From positions 115,158,746-115,222,745 of the forward strand of contig CM057826.1 in assembly GCA_030068075.1 (NCBI GenBank): DNA of 64,000 nt. The letters are read 5' to 3'. The position numbers and the translations under genes are program-made. Source of the stretch: Paguma larvata (taxonomy: Eukaryota > Chordata > Mammalia > Carnivora > Viverridae). Positions 1-12,234 of the stretch are shown in pieces. The notes beneath the pieces were generated by a model, which was given only the letters and a program-made list of their open reading frames with translations, was not told the origin of the DNA and did no database searches. Position 1 is the first letter of the stretch, and every line of letters starts with the position of its first letter.

Positions 1-430
1 TCAGCCCGTGACTATTTGTGACAATGGAGTCTACGTAGTTTGCTAAGGTCTCACTTGTATGCCAAGCGTTTGCACCACAATATTCTCTCCAGATTTCTGC
101 AAACTACAGAATTTTGTCATTTTTTTTTTCAAAGCCACAGCAAGTAATGTATCATTCAAATAAACATCAGACAATTGGATAATAACCAGAACAACAGAAA
201 CCAGCAAATGACAATGAGACTAAAAGTTGCTTTTGCCCTCCTCATTTCTTTCTCTCACCTTTCACCCCTCAAATCTTAGAATTTTAGTGGATGTATGCCC
301 ACACTGCAGATGTATTCATCTCCCTTCCCCTCCCAAACTGGCCTATGTGTCCCCTATGTTCAAGTTGAGTTAGCACACCATGTGAAGACCATTTAATAGA
401 TTAATGCTCTTTGTTAAGTGTTTTTTTGCT

Positions 431-635
431 ATTTTTTTTTAATTTATCTTAGAGACGGAGAGAGAGAGAGCAGAGGACAGGGGCAGAAGGTAGAGAGACA
501 GGGAGAGAGAATATCCTGAGCAGGCTCCACACCCAGCATGGAGCCCAACTCTGGGCCTGATCCTCCAACCCTAGGACCATAACTCAAGTCGAAATCAAGA
601 GTTGGACACTCAATCGACTGAGCCGCCCAGGCACC
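431..635 (-). mobile_element. CAN-SINE (tRNA-derived), older subfamily
   Basis: On the plus strand it reads poly-T, a GA-rich stretch, GCAGGCTCCACACCCAG and ends in GACTGAGCCGCCCAGGCAC, the reverse complement of a tRNA-related SINE head. The body resembles the older carnivore SINE subfamily rather than the youngest feline one. It is in the gene-sense orientation. Confidence 0.85.
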
Positions 636-1617
636 ATGAATGTTCTTCTATCAAAACTTTTTACAGTAAGCAATATGGACTGCCTACTCAGAGCTCTGCT
701 TTTATACTAATATCCAGGCCTCCCACCAATGGCCCAGGTAAGTCCTGTTTGGTATAAAAAAATCATAGTGGCCCCATTCCCCTTGTTGGAGATTGCTCCC
801 GGTCAATGAGATGTGATGGGAAGTCTGCTGGAGAACTTGTGGGAAAAATATCATCACAGCTCTTAAAAAGAGAAGCCAAGAGCCTCTGAACAACCACAGA
901 TGTGCAAGGATGCAACACAACATCTTACGACCCTGACCTAGCCAACACGATGAGGCCGGCTAAGAGCAAGACCATAGAAATAATCTGAGTACTTCAAGAA
1001 AGTAACAAACTCTTTGGACTGATTTTGTGTAATGAGAAACAGATTCATTTACTGTTTAAGCCACTTTGATTGGATTTTGAATCCAATTCAAAGTCCTCAA
1101 TGATACACTACCTCTTTGGAGGAGGAAGAAAATGGCTCTACCCTTTTGACAACATCCTAGCAACAAAGGAATAGTTGCTTCAAAAAAGGAGAGACTGAGA
1201 CTGATTTCTCAGTAAGTGTTTTGGGAAAACCAGCTGTGAAAAGATATTTTTAATCGCCATTCCTGATGTATGGAGAGTCCTTTGAAATCCTCCTAAGGCG
1301 GCATAAACACTGTAATAAAATGACCATGAGCCACTATGAATGGTATGTGTGGGGATATTCAACATACTTGGAGTCGTCATAATATATAAACATGAGGAAA
1401 CTACCATGAAATTTGTCTTTATTATTCTTCTACTCCTATTTCCTTGTGCAATTATAAAATTGGAATTTTTTTTTCTCTTTTCTACCCCTTCCACCTGATG
1501 AAAAAATAGTCACATGATTAGAAGGGAAATCAGAAAACTGAGGGTAAATGCGTTCAATGATTAATTTCCACCAGGTCCCCCAGCTAGATCACTTCTCTAT
1601 TATTAAAAAGGCATTAA

Positions 1618-1691
1618 AGAGGACACGTGTTGGGATGAACACTGGGTGTTATATGTAAACCAATTTGAAAATAAACTATTATAAAAAAAAA
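1618..1691 (+). mobile_element. L1 3' end, strongly 5'-truncated
   Basis: The GGGATGAACACTGGGTGTTA segment followed by an A-rich tail matches the terminal 3' UTR of carnivore L1. Only about 75 bp remain. Confidence 0.75.
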
Positions 1692-1834
1692 ATGCTTTGT
1701 GTATGATTTAAAAAAAAGTCATTTGCTGAAACTCCATGTAATGCAGTGTCAAACTGTAAGGATATGGGAAATCAAAACTGGATTTTTTAGCAATGTCATT
1801 ATGAAAGTCTCCTTTTGAATTCTTTGTCCTATTT

Positions 1835-2061
1835 TTTTTTTAAAAAAATTTTTAATGTTTATTTTATATCTGAGGAAGAGGGAGAGAGAGAGACAGAGCA
1901 TGAGCAGGGAAAGGGCAGGGAAAGGGCAGAGACGGGGGAGACATAGAATCCGAAGCAGGCTCCAAGCTGCCAGCACAGTGCCTGACGCGGGGCTCAGACC
2001 CACAAACCCTGAGATCATGACGTGAGCCAAAGTCGGACGCTTCGGGCCAACCAGGTGCCCG
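1835..2061 (-). mobile_element. Feline-type CAN-SINE with target-site duplication
   Basis: A near full-length reverse-oriented SINE runs from poly-T and TTTTTAATGTTTATTT to CCAACCAGGTGCCC. A perfect 10 bp duplication, TGTCCTATTT, flanks it at 1825-1834 and 2062-2071, so the boundaries are well defined. Confidence 0.92.
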
Positions 2062-2157
2062 TGTCCTATTTCTAATACCTTCCTAAATCCCAACCCATTC
2101 CACTCACTGCCATTTCTCTCTCCTAGAAAACCCCTGCATGCGGCCCATTCTCTAGGC

Positions 2158-2340
2158 CAGTGTTCTCAGAAGGTTTTTTGCATCTCGATTACCTGGGAAA
2201 TGAACCAGATGTGCGGATTCCCAAACAGCATCCAATTTAGCAGAGCAGGGGTGTGGGCCCCAACGTCAACTGTAAACAAACACCGCAGGGGAGTCGAACT
2301 GTGCTCCGAGGGCACGTGACTCCCGCCTGTCTACTAGAGT
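2158..2340 (+). mobile_element. MER20-like hAT fragment
   Basis: It reads AGTGTTCTCAGAAG, then ATCTCGATTACCTGGGAAAT, and later TGTGGGCCCCAACGTCA. The order and spacing fit a diverged MER20 (hAT-Charlie) element, but similarity is partial. Confidence 0.45.
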
Positions 2341-4574
2341 CCAGGATCCGAAAAGAAAACACCCAATTATCAGAGTAGATTTAAGCGGGATCAACAAAAA
2401 TCAGTGCATAGTTGCCTGCAATTTTTACGTTCCCTCTGAGGTCTGAAACAAACCCAAGAGCTCCGTGATTTGGATCCTCCCTGGTAATCATTTGCTTGAA
2501 GGCTTTTGAGTTTGTAACCATACCCTGCTCTAAGACTTTTTTCCCCTCTGAACACATTTCTACTTGGGATTAAATATAAAACGTCTTAACTCTCCCTCCA
2601 CAGTTAAAATAAATCAACTTTGGAAAGTATTTCAAAAAAAAAAAAAAAGGCACTCTAAAAAATACACAACACAAAATGTCTTCCCCTTGAATCAGACTCC
2701 TGAGAGGCACAGGGCAAATACAGTAGGTAAGGAGAGACGTGAATCCGGGTTTTCCAGCAGATCTAGCTTTGAAACCAAAACTTAGGAAGGAAGCTCACTG
2801 TTAAGTAAGTGGACCAGAGGAACAACAGACAAGGTGTATCCGAGGGTAAGTCTGAAACTGAGAAAACTGGAATCAGACAGACAGACCCCTTATCCCAAGT
2901 TAACTTGCCTTTCCTGGTCAATTTTAAAATAGGACAGTGCTGTAAGTGAGCATAGCGCATTTAATAGGAATCTGAGAACTCCTCTGGGTGCCAAAGCATT
3001 TTTTCAGAACTAAATAAATACTCCTTACTGGATTCGGCAATGCTCATTTATACCCGTCTCCTCCAAGACACTTTAAATCCCCATCTTCTGAGACCAAGAA
3101 CACAGCCTGCTGAGAACTTGAGTCTGTGTGCTGTAACACCAGCTCTGACTCACTCTATGGTCTCCATGCAGATTTCTTTTAATGATTAAATGAACAAAGA
3201 AAAGCCACATAACCTCATAGAACCGAAGAAAATCATCAAGAAGTATCAAAGACAAGACACAATGCTCCATAAATGCTATACTATAACTAACTCCAGGAAC
3301 ACAGTTGGTTTAAATTAGTTAGAAGGCAAAAAGTCAAGGTCACGCTGTCATGTCCATATTCTAGGTGTATTCCTTGTTGGGTCAGCGACAAAGATGAACT
3401 GAATCTAATGGGGTTGGCAGCGCTGAGTTGGACAAGAGGGAGAAAGCAGACCAGCCCGTGAAAGATAAAGAGGCTCTGTCCTCAGAGCACTTTTCAAAGG
3501 GGGTAGATTCAGTCCTGGCTCTGCTGGATTACCATTTACTCTCAGTCACACTCGGTCCATTTAAGCTCTCCTCCCAACTCCACAGCTTGCAAAGCCCACC
3601 GCTGTCAGCTGGTTGCTAAGCCTTCCCCTCCAGCTGCTCCCAGGAGGCTCAGAACCCTACGGCAGCCATGAGGACCCCCCCACACACTTGGCTGGAGCAT
3701 GTATCCAGAACTTCCTGTTTCAGTAAAGGCCCTTCAAGTGTGCAAAGTTTTGCAATTAAGAAGCAAGCCAGCTTTTCCACTTAACACATGCCTGACCGGG
3801 TTGGGTGGAGTAGGCACCAACCCGTCATCTCCAAGCATGTGGAGTTCCTTTGAAAGCCCAGTTCCCATTATTTTAAACACACTTCATCAGAATCCTGTGA
3901 CATTTTTTGGGCATTCCCCTTGTAAGCTTGCACGTTCTCTGCGATGCCTAATTGTTTCTGAACGTGCAGTTCCGAGAGGCATGGAAAGAAAGACATGTGC
4001 CTAATAACAGAGCAATCCTTGATTCTGCCTAACTGCTTCTGACCAACATGCTAAAGACTCTTGTTTCTTCACAACTAAGATCTGTGGAAATCTTTATGAT
4101 AACACATATACTCTCCCTCCATAAGGTAGGACCAAGTGCTCGGTAGAAATATGAAAACAAACCGACATAATCTTCCTCGCATCACCATCAACTTATCCCA
4201 AAGAAAGAACTTAACAGCATGAAGTAAGTGTGGGGAAAGGGCCAAATGTATAACACGTCAATCGGTGCAGTAGGATGTACGACTTAATGGTTTAAGTTAG
4301 CTGTTACACTCGGTCTTTTTTAATACTTCAGTCTCCAAGAACATTCATCGAAATCAGTGGAAGGTTAGAACATACATCCATGTGGTCACTGACACAGCAA
4401 GGGAAGTCAGGAAGGCCATTCCCAAAAGGGTCCAGCAAGAGCAAACAGACAAATTCAAAACCATTCCAAGAGTAAATACTCTTAGCAGGAAAGCAAGCCC
4501 TGCTTGATTTATATCAGACGGCAAGCGGGCATGTGCCAAATGCCTTTATTCCCTAGGCTTTTATACATGTTACT

Positions 4575-4745
4575 TTTTAGATGAATAACATTATAGATAA
4601 AGTGGAGCCTACCACCCATTCATCTGAGAGATGAAGAAACTAAGGAATTGAGAGGTTCTGTGGCTTGTTCATGGCTCATTAAGTGGCTTGTTAGGAACAG
4701 TCAACTCTAGAACCCTGGCCTCTTTACTCCCAATCCCAGGTCTGT
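4575..4745 (-). mobile_element. MIR fragment
   Basis: The stretch ATGAAGAAACTAAGG...GAGAGGTTCTGTGGCTTG, followed by ACCCTGGCCTCTTTACTCC, is the reverse complement of the MIR core and head. It is an ancient mammalian SINE. Confidence 0.6.
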
Positions 4746-5119
4746 AAACCCACAACCTATTCCAATTTGTCTTTGATTATCACAAGGACATATAACTCCT
4801 GAAAACTCTGCTTGTAACCTGGTTATCTCAGATGACATATTCCTGTTTGCCCTTGATCAGCCCCAGAGCAAAAGCCCCCCGAAAACCCTGCCGGTGGCCT
4901 GAAATCCCGGGCACTTCTCGAGCCTACTCTGCAAAGATCACCTGGCATTTGGGGCTGTTACTCACTGCAGTTAACATTTCACACATTTCTTTCCTAAGCC
5001 TCCGACATACCTGACGCAACAGAGGGAGAGGGACACTAAGCAGCACTGAGACCAGCTTCAGTGCTCTGACGTGAACTTTCTAGGGGTGATAAAAGGGTAG
5101 GATTCGGTCTCAAACCTAC

Positions 5120-5225
5120 TTTGCCAAATGGTTCATGAGCAGCTGTAACATCTGCCTATTTTTCTCTGGGAGCCGATGAACAAGGCTGTGGATTTCAGAG
5201 ACTCGAGACTCCTGGTTCTCCAGCT
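5120..5225 (-). CDS. ARHGAP26: ARHGAP26 coding exon F: RhoGAP, C-terminal helices (last exon in window)
   Basis: This 106 bp exon encodes (K)LENQESRVSEIHSLVHRLP, then EKNRQMLQLLMNHLA and two bases of the next codon. About residues 478-512 in human numbering. The LPEKNR and LLxNHL blocks are the hallmark of the last third of the RhoGAP domain in the GRAF/oligophrenin family. The acceptor is CCTTTGCAG|AG and the donor GCAAA|GTAGGT. The next exon should complete an Asn codon and supply the conserved GTPase-contacting asparagine of the VANLGVVFGP block; I could not find it before position 1, so it must lie beyond the low-coordinate edge. Phases are 1 to 2. Confidence 0.95.
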
Positions 5226-6739
5226 CTGCAAAGGAAGGAAGGAGGTAGTATCTGATCAGTGTCACAGCCAAATCAGATTGCAAGACAAAACCCAAGGCAA
5301 TCAAAGGTTGGGCCCTACGAGGCCAAGGACTGCTTAAAGGTTTAAGATCCGTTCTACGTACTCATGACTCGATCTGGAAGTGTTTTTAATGATGCTTTCT
5401 GTACCAGTTCATTAAAAAAAATGACCATCAAAGAATTCACGCCAAAATGACGACCGGCTGAAAGGGAGCCAGTCAAGTGCACACTGAGAGCAGGCATAAA
5501 CCTGGGAGCAGCTGGCTTCCTAGAATGACGGCTTCCTTTCAAGGAAGGGAGGAACTTTATGCACTTGTCAAATGATAAACAAATTGTACATGGACAGCAT
5601 TACAAGGGTCTCAAATATCAAAACAACGCCAGACCACGGCATCCGACAAATCCAAGGTAACGTCCGGTTGTTCTCAAGCCGTGTGTGATGACCAACCAGC
5701 GTGGTAGAAGAAATGGCTGGTAAAATATGTAAATCTTTCTGCCAGCCTGTAATCTCAATCACGACCTGCCAGGGCTTGGCTGAATTTGGGTGAGTGGCTT
5801 CATTTCTCTGGGAGACAGACTGAGAGGGCTCACCACACCTATTTATAGGACTGATGTGAGGTTTAATTAGAGAATGGCTGCTATGGGTTTGGAATTTCTC
5901 TGAGAAAGAAATCACATAAACATGATCTTCACTCCCAGCTGTCTCTCAAGTCTTTCTCCTCCCTCTTTTAAGGAGACAACGTGAGAAGATAAGGCCATCA
6001 GAACATTAGTTATTACTAAATCAGGCCAGCAGGGGCTACCAGGTAAATAGACTCTGACGGCTTAAAGGAAACAGAGAGAGGCACAGAGACTATTGACATA
6101 ACAACACTGTGGAGATTCATGCCAGATTTAAATCTGATAGAGAATTTTACTGCCCCTTACAGGAGGCCTGCCCCACGTAGACAGATTCCAGTATACTTAG
6201 GGCAGCTTGCACCTAATCCCTATGTATTTTAATACCAGTAATGTGACGCAAGGGACCTGGATGATAGAGCTGAAGAATGATCATAAGCTGTAAATGGAAG
6301 CCATGATGGAAAGAGGTCTGGGAAGTTATATAAATGGTATCATATTCAAGGAAACACTTCCAGTGCTCAGTTTAGGCAATGTGTGAAGGCTGATTCATTC
6401 TGCAAAATGCTACTCAAGGGCTGGGAAACAACCCAAGGAGTGAGAACTCCAATAATCAAAATTAGAAAGCCAAACTTGCTGTTCTCTCTTCCCCCCCAAC
6501 CCAAAAAACACACTTCTGAAGTTTCTCTCGACTGTAAATTCAACGTGGTTGTCTAGCAAGGCCCTAGACAATCCCAGCTGAGCTTCTCTATTCTGTGTTC
6601 ACCTCGTGAGCACGTATATTGGTAGTTTACGTGCAAAATATAAAGGGCAGAAAGTATTTATTTGGGTACACTGACTTTTCTTTGAAACAGGAAAATCTAT
6701 CCCTTTCCCCTTTAAAACTGTGACAAAAAGAAAACCTAC
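5226..6739 (-). other. ARHGAP26: ARHGAP26 intron between exons E and F
   Basis: This 1514 bp intron is bounded by GTAGGT at 6739-6734 and TTTGCAG just above 5225. No recent SINE or L1 insertion is visible. Around 5740-5880 there may be a very decayed MIR, but the match is too weak to list. The rest appears to be unique sequence. Confidence 0.9.
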
Positions 6740-6798
6740 TTGCTGCTTTGATGAAACTTCTTTGAAACTGGTACATCATGAGTGGTCCTGGAAGCATT
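6740..6798 (-). CDS. ARHGAP26: ARHGAP26 coding exon E: RhoGAP, LP-x-PL segment
   Basis: This 59 bp exon encodes (R)MLPGPLMMYQFQRSFIKAA plus one base of Lys. It carries the RhoGAP motif usually written R-x-LPxPL; here, as I recall for GRAF1 orthologues, the variable position is glycine. The segment forms the helix after the Lys/Arg pair and part of the GTPase-binding groove. The acceptor is TTATCCCAG|A and the donor GCAA|GTAGGT. The first base (A) completes the split arginine codon from exon D. It enters in phase 2 and leaves in phase 1. The flanking introns are short (1.6 and 1.5 kb) and nearly free of recent repeats, unlike the rest of the window. Confidence 0.95.
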
Positions 6799-8447
6799 CT
6801 GGGATAAAAGGATAGACACCAGTCAGCCTCGTAAAAACAATCATACTCTACAAAGCACGGCTTAGACACTGCCCAACTGTATACAGACAAAGATCAAGGG
6901 ACACAAGATCAACTCAACTTAGTCCAGCTGAGTTTCCCCTTTGAAAGGGTCCTGAAATTTCATGTGACATTTTCATTCTCTTCCTTTTAAAGGGAATGGA
7001 TGCAACTATGTTTCCCAGTTACAACTAGGAAAGTACTAATGTGGAAGTCTAGCACGAACCAAGAGATTTCCTTTTCAGTCAGTGACTCACCCTTTGACAA
7101 GAGCGTTTTAAGACATGTCTGAGAAAAAGGCAACTAACTAAACATTTGCAATTACCTGTGCTTACAACTCTGGTCTTCCCAGCAACTTGTTATTACAATC
7201 AGTTCATTGGGAAACACTATGAGATAACTTCTGTGTTTTTGTGACCAATTCACTACTGCGTGTTTCTCTGGAATGCCAAAAGGCTAGAATCTCTAACATG
7301 AGGCAAGATATAATCAAATTTTTTCTATTTATTTTAATGTTTTATACTTACTGGTTTATTAGCTAGTCAATATCAACATCCACAAATTAAGTGCTAAATA
7401 CGAATCTCTGTAATACGGTTTTGTGTAAACTACAATGGTAGTATTTGTAGTATGAATGTTTAAGGAATATGTTTAATGAGTATGTTTAACTGTAAACTTC
7501 AGCTTTTTTTTCCTGACAGTTCAAAGAATAAGTGTCTCAACAGACTACAAATTATTCTTGGCTCAGATTTTATTTTATTCTCATCGGATCCCCTCACTTG
7601 ACTCGATCGTCACTAGCATTACATCTTATTTGTGACTTCGAGATCCTTCCATCAGTTCCCCCAATAGCCAGTAAAACCTGCATCACTAATTCCTTTCCTG
7701 GGGCTTTCCTCCTTGGTTTCTGAGCCCAGTGAATCTTCACAAAACGTGAACACACGCTTTTGCAACTCCTGAGTGTAGTTCTCCCCTTTGTTGAACCCTT
7801 GCCTAGCCCTCAAGTCCAGTGTAAGGTTTGGTCACTTCATGAAACTGACAGGGAGGCAGCTAGAATCGTCCCTTCCCTTTCCTTCCCCCTTCCCAAGGGG
7901 GCAGGGAAGTAGGAGTAATAGGGCATATATTGTTACAAGAAAAAAGAGTCTCTTCAATAAACTGAATATGTTTTCCAACATAAGAGAAGGAGTCAAAAAG
8001 GACTTGCGTTAAATTCGTATTTAACTTGACCAATCGTCAGCAATATAGTCCATCTGTGCAAGGCACAAAGCCACCAAAATCCACAGGGCATGTAATCACA
8101 CTGTCGACAGAATGAGATGTGAGTGTCCTTCTTTTCTTAAGGGAGGATTTGGGGATTTCAGGAAAGAGCGTATTTTAGGTTCTGTTAAAGGCTGATTATC
8201 ATAGTATCTTCTCATAAAAAGCGAAGCCTCTTGAAGCACTCAATGGCACCACCGCACAATGGCACCCCGTCAAGTATGGAGGACTTAAAGTTGGTGTGAC
8301 CAGCGGAGCTAATTGCACCCACACATGAGCTGTTTCCACGTCTCAAACACCCACCCAACAGCTCTCTGGAGGCTGAAAATAAAACTGCTTTCTTCCCGAC
8401 TGCATGATACCAGCTGGCACCCTGCCTTGCAAATGGAAAGCCCCTAC
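6799..8447 (-). other. ARHGAP26: ARHGAP26 intron between exons D and E
   Basis: This 1649 bp intron is bounded by GTAGGG at 8447-8442 and ATCCCAG just above 6798. I see no young repeat. A possible very old L2 fragment lies near 7560-7730, but it is not convincing. The sequence is otherwise unique and moderately AT-rich. Confidence 0.9.
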
Positions 8448-8535
8448 CTCAGGTAGGTCTTCAAAGCACTAGTGATCGTCTTTATCTCCCATTCGGCACA
8501 GATATCGGTCTCTGTTTCGGAAGCAGTTTTGGGGT
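8448..8535 (-). CDS. ARHGAP26: ARHGAP26 coding exon D: RhoGAP, middle helices
   Basis: This 88 bp exon encodes (D)PKTASETETDICAEWEIK, then TITSALKTYL and two bases of Arg. The lysine of ALKTYLR and the split arginine that follows match the conserved Lys122/Arg126 pair of p50RhoGAP, which contacts the GTPase and stabilises the finger loop. The segment PKTASETETDICAEWE separates GRAF1 from ARHGAP10 and ARHGAP42. The acceptor is TCTTCTTTTTAG|AC, preceded by a pyrimidine-rich stretch, and the donor is CTGAG|GTAGGG, with a non-consensus G at +4 to +6. It enters in phase 1 and leaves in phase 2. An old L1 fragment begins only some 40-60 bp upstream of the acceptor. Confidence 0.95.
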
Positions 8536-8574
8536 CTAAAAAGAAGAAAAGACAATGTGTAAAGAGGAGCAGAA

Positions 8575-9250
8575 AAAAAACTAGCATAAAACTAAAAACA
8601 TTCAGCCTCCTATTAACCGAAGAAATCCAAATTAAAACAAAAATGACAACTATTTTTTTGCGGGTGGAGAATATGGTTAAAACTCCAAAATATCTATTGA
8701 CAGGCAACGACGCAGTGCAAGGATCCTCTCACAAACCGCTGGGGGCAGAAGAGATAAAACACAACAGTTTTGAAAAGCAATTTGGCAATATGTATCGAGC
8801 CATAAAAATGTTTATACCCTTTGAAGCTGTAATCCCACTTCTCACAATCTGGCCTCAGGAAATAAGATAAAGCAAGATAAAAGTTACATACCCCTGAAAT
8901 GTTCAATACACACTAATGCTTTTCAACAGCAGAAAAAAAAAATTTAAAAGGAGATAACCTAAATGTTCAGTGATGGAAAAATGATTAATTGTGGCATGTC
9001 TCGCTGATGGAATACTATGTTGCATCTACACGATAATGCTAACCATGTAGCAATACGGAAAACGCTTAGGGTATCATGCCACATCAAACAAACAAACAAA
9101 CAAAAAAAAACCAAACAAACCAAGATTTAAAAGTTTGTGAGAAACTTCTATGAACAAAGGCTGAAAGGAAATACTCTAAAATTAAAACAGTGGAGGAGTT
9201 AAAGTGGTAGAACTCTCGTTTTTATGTTTTCTAAACCATGACTTTATTCT
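8575..9250 (+). mobile_element. Ancient L1M 3' region fragment
   Basis: Diagnostic L1 3' UTR phrases are seen in order: GAAATCCAAATTAAAAC, TTTGGCAATATGTAT, ATAACCTAAATGTTCAGTGA and GGAATACTATGTTGCATC. It is diverged and carries an internal CAAA-rich stretch. It begins only some 40-60 bp from the exon D acceptor. Confidence 0.65.
9083..9121 (+). repeat. (AAAC)n simple repeat
   Basis: CAAACAAACAAACAAAC, then an A-run and CCAAACAAACC, probably expanded from an A-rich part of the surrounding L1. Confidence 0.85.
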
Positions 9251-11589
9251 GTTACTTTTATTGGTACTTTTTTAATTGCTGGAAGCCAGGAAGTGCAATG
9301 GGGACCACCATAACTACACTGGATCCTTGTCATTGCTTCTTTTGCCTCCTCTTGTGTAGACTACTAAATAAATACGTGTATTTTAAAGGAGCATGTATTG
9401 TAAAGGGAGAGACCACTCTTACACTGAGTCTTCCTGGGCAGCACATAGGCAAATGAAAATAAGAGGCAGAGGCTGGGGAGTATGAACTGTTTCACCAACC
9501 AACAAGGCCCCACCTTACGGCTGTCAAGGCAGTCGTAAGTGATGTCTTTCAGGAAACTGAAGACAGAATCTGGCTTCCTCACACGCAAGACTAGTTAATG
9601 ATTTGCCTCCCAGCACTCACTCCTATTTTGTTTTGCACAGTGCCTCATATTCCATTAAGGTGCTACTCTTCTCTGGTTCCTACTGCACGTGCTTGGGGAA
9701 GACTCCAGCTTCTGGGGAGATTCAGAATGAGATTCAGACAGGGCAATCAAATCACGGCATCTCTCTGGCCCCATGGCTGGTTCAGGGGTAGCCCAAGACC
9801 TAAGCCAGGTGCATCAGAGCGAACTTCAGGCCCTTTTTGGGAGACAAGGGAAAGGCTGTCTGCTATTTCCTGTTGGGATTGTACTTGCGAGGTTATCAGC
9901 TGCGCTGGGTGCCACCAGCTAGATCCTCAGAGTGAAGTCGGACACACATAGCCAGAGATGAGAGAAGCAGAGACAGCCGATCTGGACAATATGAGCCTGT
10001 ATTTATCGCCATACTTTTTTTAGTCATATGAGCCAATAAATTCCCTTTTTCCTTAAGCCAGGGGAGATCAGGTTTTCTTTTATACAATCCAACGAGATCT
10101 AAATGACACACCAGGTGAACAGAGACAACCACTGGACTCCTTCTCAACAGTCTCAAAGAAACAAGAGCTTCCCTCCTACAGAGTCTAGAGCTTTTCAGCT
10201 GGAAAGGAGGAATGAGTCACAGGTGGGCACAATATATTTTCCATTTACTGGGAAAGAACCCATTCTCATTCTAGTAGGAAGAGGCCAAATAATCATGAGT
10301 GGATTAAGGATTTAGGCTCTAATCCCCAGGTAAGGGCACAAATCCAGCCAGTACCGACTGCTCTCAGTATGTTCCCCTGATACATATTAGATGAGACAGA
10401 AAAGGCCCCAGCTTATAAAACGTTTGGGCCTTAAAGGCGGCACAGCTCTGTGCCTTTGCAGGTGACCCTGGGCATTAATGGAGTCTGTCTTGCCACATGA
10501 AACAAACACTGAACAAGCTAAAGAGTGTGATTTTATTTCTAGGGTCACAGAATGGTCAACTCCAGAGCTCTATCACAGCAAATTTCTAAGAAGTGAACCC
10601 AAGGGTGTAAAACCTCTGCCGGTTTAATTCTTTTCTTGCTTCGTCATCTCTCATTCCCCTGATGGTTTCTTCCTATGGAGGAGTATGCACCAAAACACTT
10701 TGCTTAGCATGACCTTTTTCCCCATCCCCATCCCCGAACCACGTGGAGGGCTGCCACAGTGCACGGGTCCTGGAGGCGAGACAACGGTTACTGTACATTT
10801 TTCGGAAGAACAAACCAACTACCCAAGGAGAGAGCACGACACTCAACAAGCAGCAGCTGGCAGGTCTGGGAGTTATGAACTGTTCCACGGGAGCATGCTT
10901 CGCAAACTAATCATTAGCATCCACTTATTCGGGCTCTGTAACCATAGGAATATTGTGTAACATTACAGAAAGGAGAGTCAAATTACAGCCCAGCTAAAGG
11001 GCTTTTTATAGCACCGACGAGACAAGGCTCACAACTTGGGCACGTCCATTTTAATTTAATATCCAAACTATATTGAAGGCAGCCTCCCAAACCACCTCGT
11101 TTTTAGAAAGTGCTGCCAATTTCCACACTTCCCTTACCGATGCTCCCCCTCACTTAGCGGACCTTCCTGATGGCATCTGGACATGAGGCAAGGACCTACC
11201 TAATTACGCTTTCCTTCTGAACTCAGTACATGTCTTCCCATCATGCAACCTGATCACCGCAACGCATGGCAAACGGACCTAAGCTACGGGAGCAGACCAA
11301 CGTATAGAAAGGCAGCCTCGGGGGAAAGCAAAACAAGAGTATTTCTTTCTGAACCTACTCCCAAGTGAATTTAGAAAAACAGGAGACAGACTGGAAGCAG
11401 TGGTTACGAGCAGAAATAGTCTCGGAAACGTCATACTGATCAGCCCCAAGATCCACTGGGTGCACTACTGTGTCGCTGATGAAAACACTAAGGACATATG
11501 GGAGGAAAGGAATAAGACAGCCACCTACATATTCCTAAATTTTGTAACCATGCATTCTAATTGTAAGCAAATTACTTTTTCTCTTTAAC

Positions 11590-12060
11590 TGAGAAAATGG
11601 TATGTGCACATGGTAAAAAAAGAATATTCAAGCAAAAAAGTAGATAAACATTCAAAGATAAACTTTTCCTGTGCTAGAGGCAACTACTAATGACCAGTTC
11701 TGTGTATGTGCAGGCCAGCTCTAACAGCGTGTGCACACACAAGCACACGTATCAATACCTATGACTTTTTAAAAACAAACAGTAGTACACTACAGATGTC
11801 ACTTTGTACACTATTTTCATTTAACAGTATCTTAAGAAATTGTTCCTTATCAGCACATAAATTCTCTACCGCACAGTCGATCCCTTCACCATAGTTAACG
11901 TCCTCAGGAACAGAAATGAGTCTATTGCCTGCATTTTGCTATGATAAGCGATGATATAAACTACTGTCTCCTTGTACCTGTCTTACCTTTAGAAAAAATT
12001 CCTAAGAGTGACATTTCCAGTTCAACAAGTACATGTATTTTTAATTTTGAAAGATGTTCC
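11590..12060 (-). mobile_element. Ancient L1M fragment (tentative)
   Basis: Phrases such as ACTTTGTACACTATTTTCAT, CTTAAGAAATTGTTCC and AAAATTCCTAAGAGTGACAT resemble reverse-oriented old L1 3' sequence. The limits are uncertain. Confidence 0.4.
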
Positions 12061-12234
12061 TTAACCATGCCTCAGATGCTGTCCCATGAGATTTGAGAGT
12101 GACTCCTTCCCCAAATCCTTGACAACAACATCTAAAACTTTGATGTTAGCCAACGTGAGAGGTGAAAAAAAAAGTCATGTTTTTAATTTGCCTTTTTTTT
12201 TAAATGAGGAAGAAGGTTAAGAATCTTCTCCTAT

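Larger units (their letters stand above)
1..5119 (-). other. ARHGAP26: ARHGAP26 intron after exon F (partial)
   Basis: The donor GTAGGT is at 5119-5114. The stretch holds two SINEs in the same orientation as the gene (431-635, 1835-2061), an L1 tail (1618-1691), a MER20-like fragment (2158-2340) and a MIR (4575-4745). From about 2350 to 4570 I see unique AT-rich sequence with no recognised gene or repeat; open frames there are short and show no protein similarity I know. Confidence 0.85.

Noticed and set aside
4354..4539. Hydrophobic 61-codon minus-strand frame as a possible next ARHGAP26 exon
   Set aside because: It lacks the expected RhoGAP sequence (VANLGVVFGP block) and matching splice phase.
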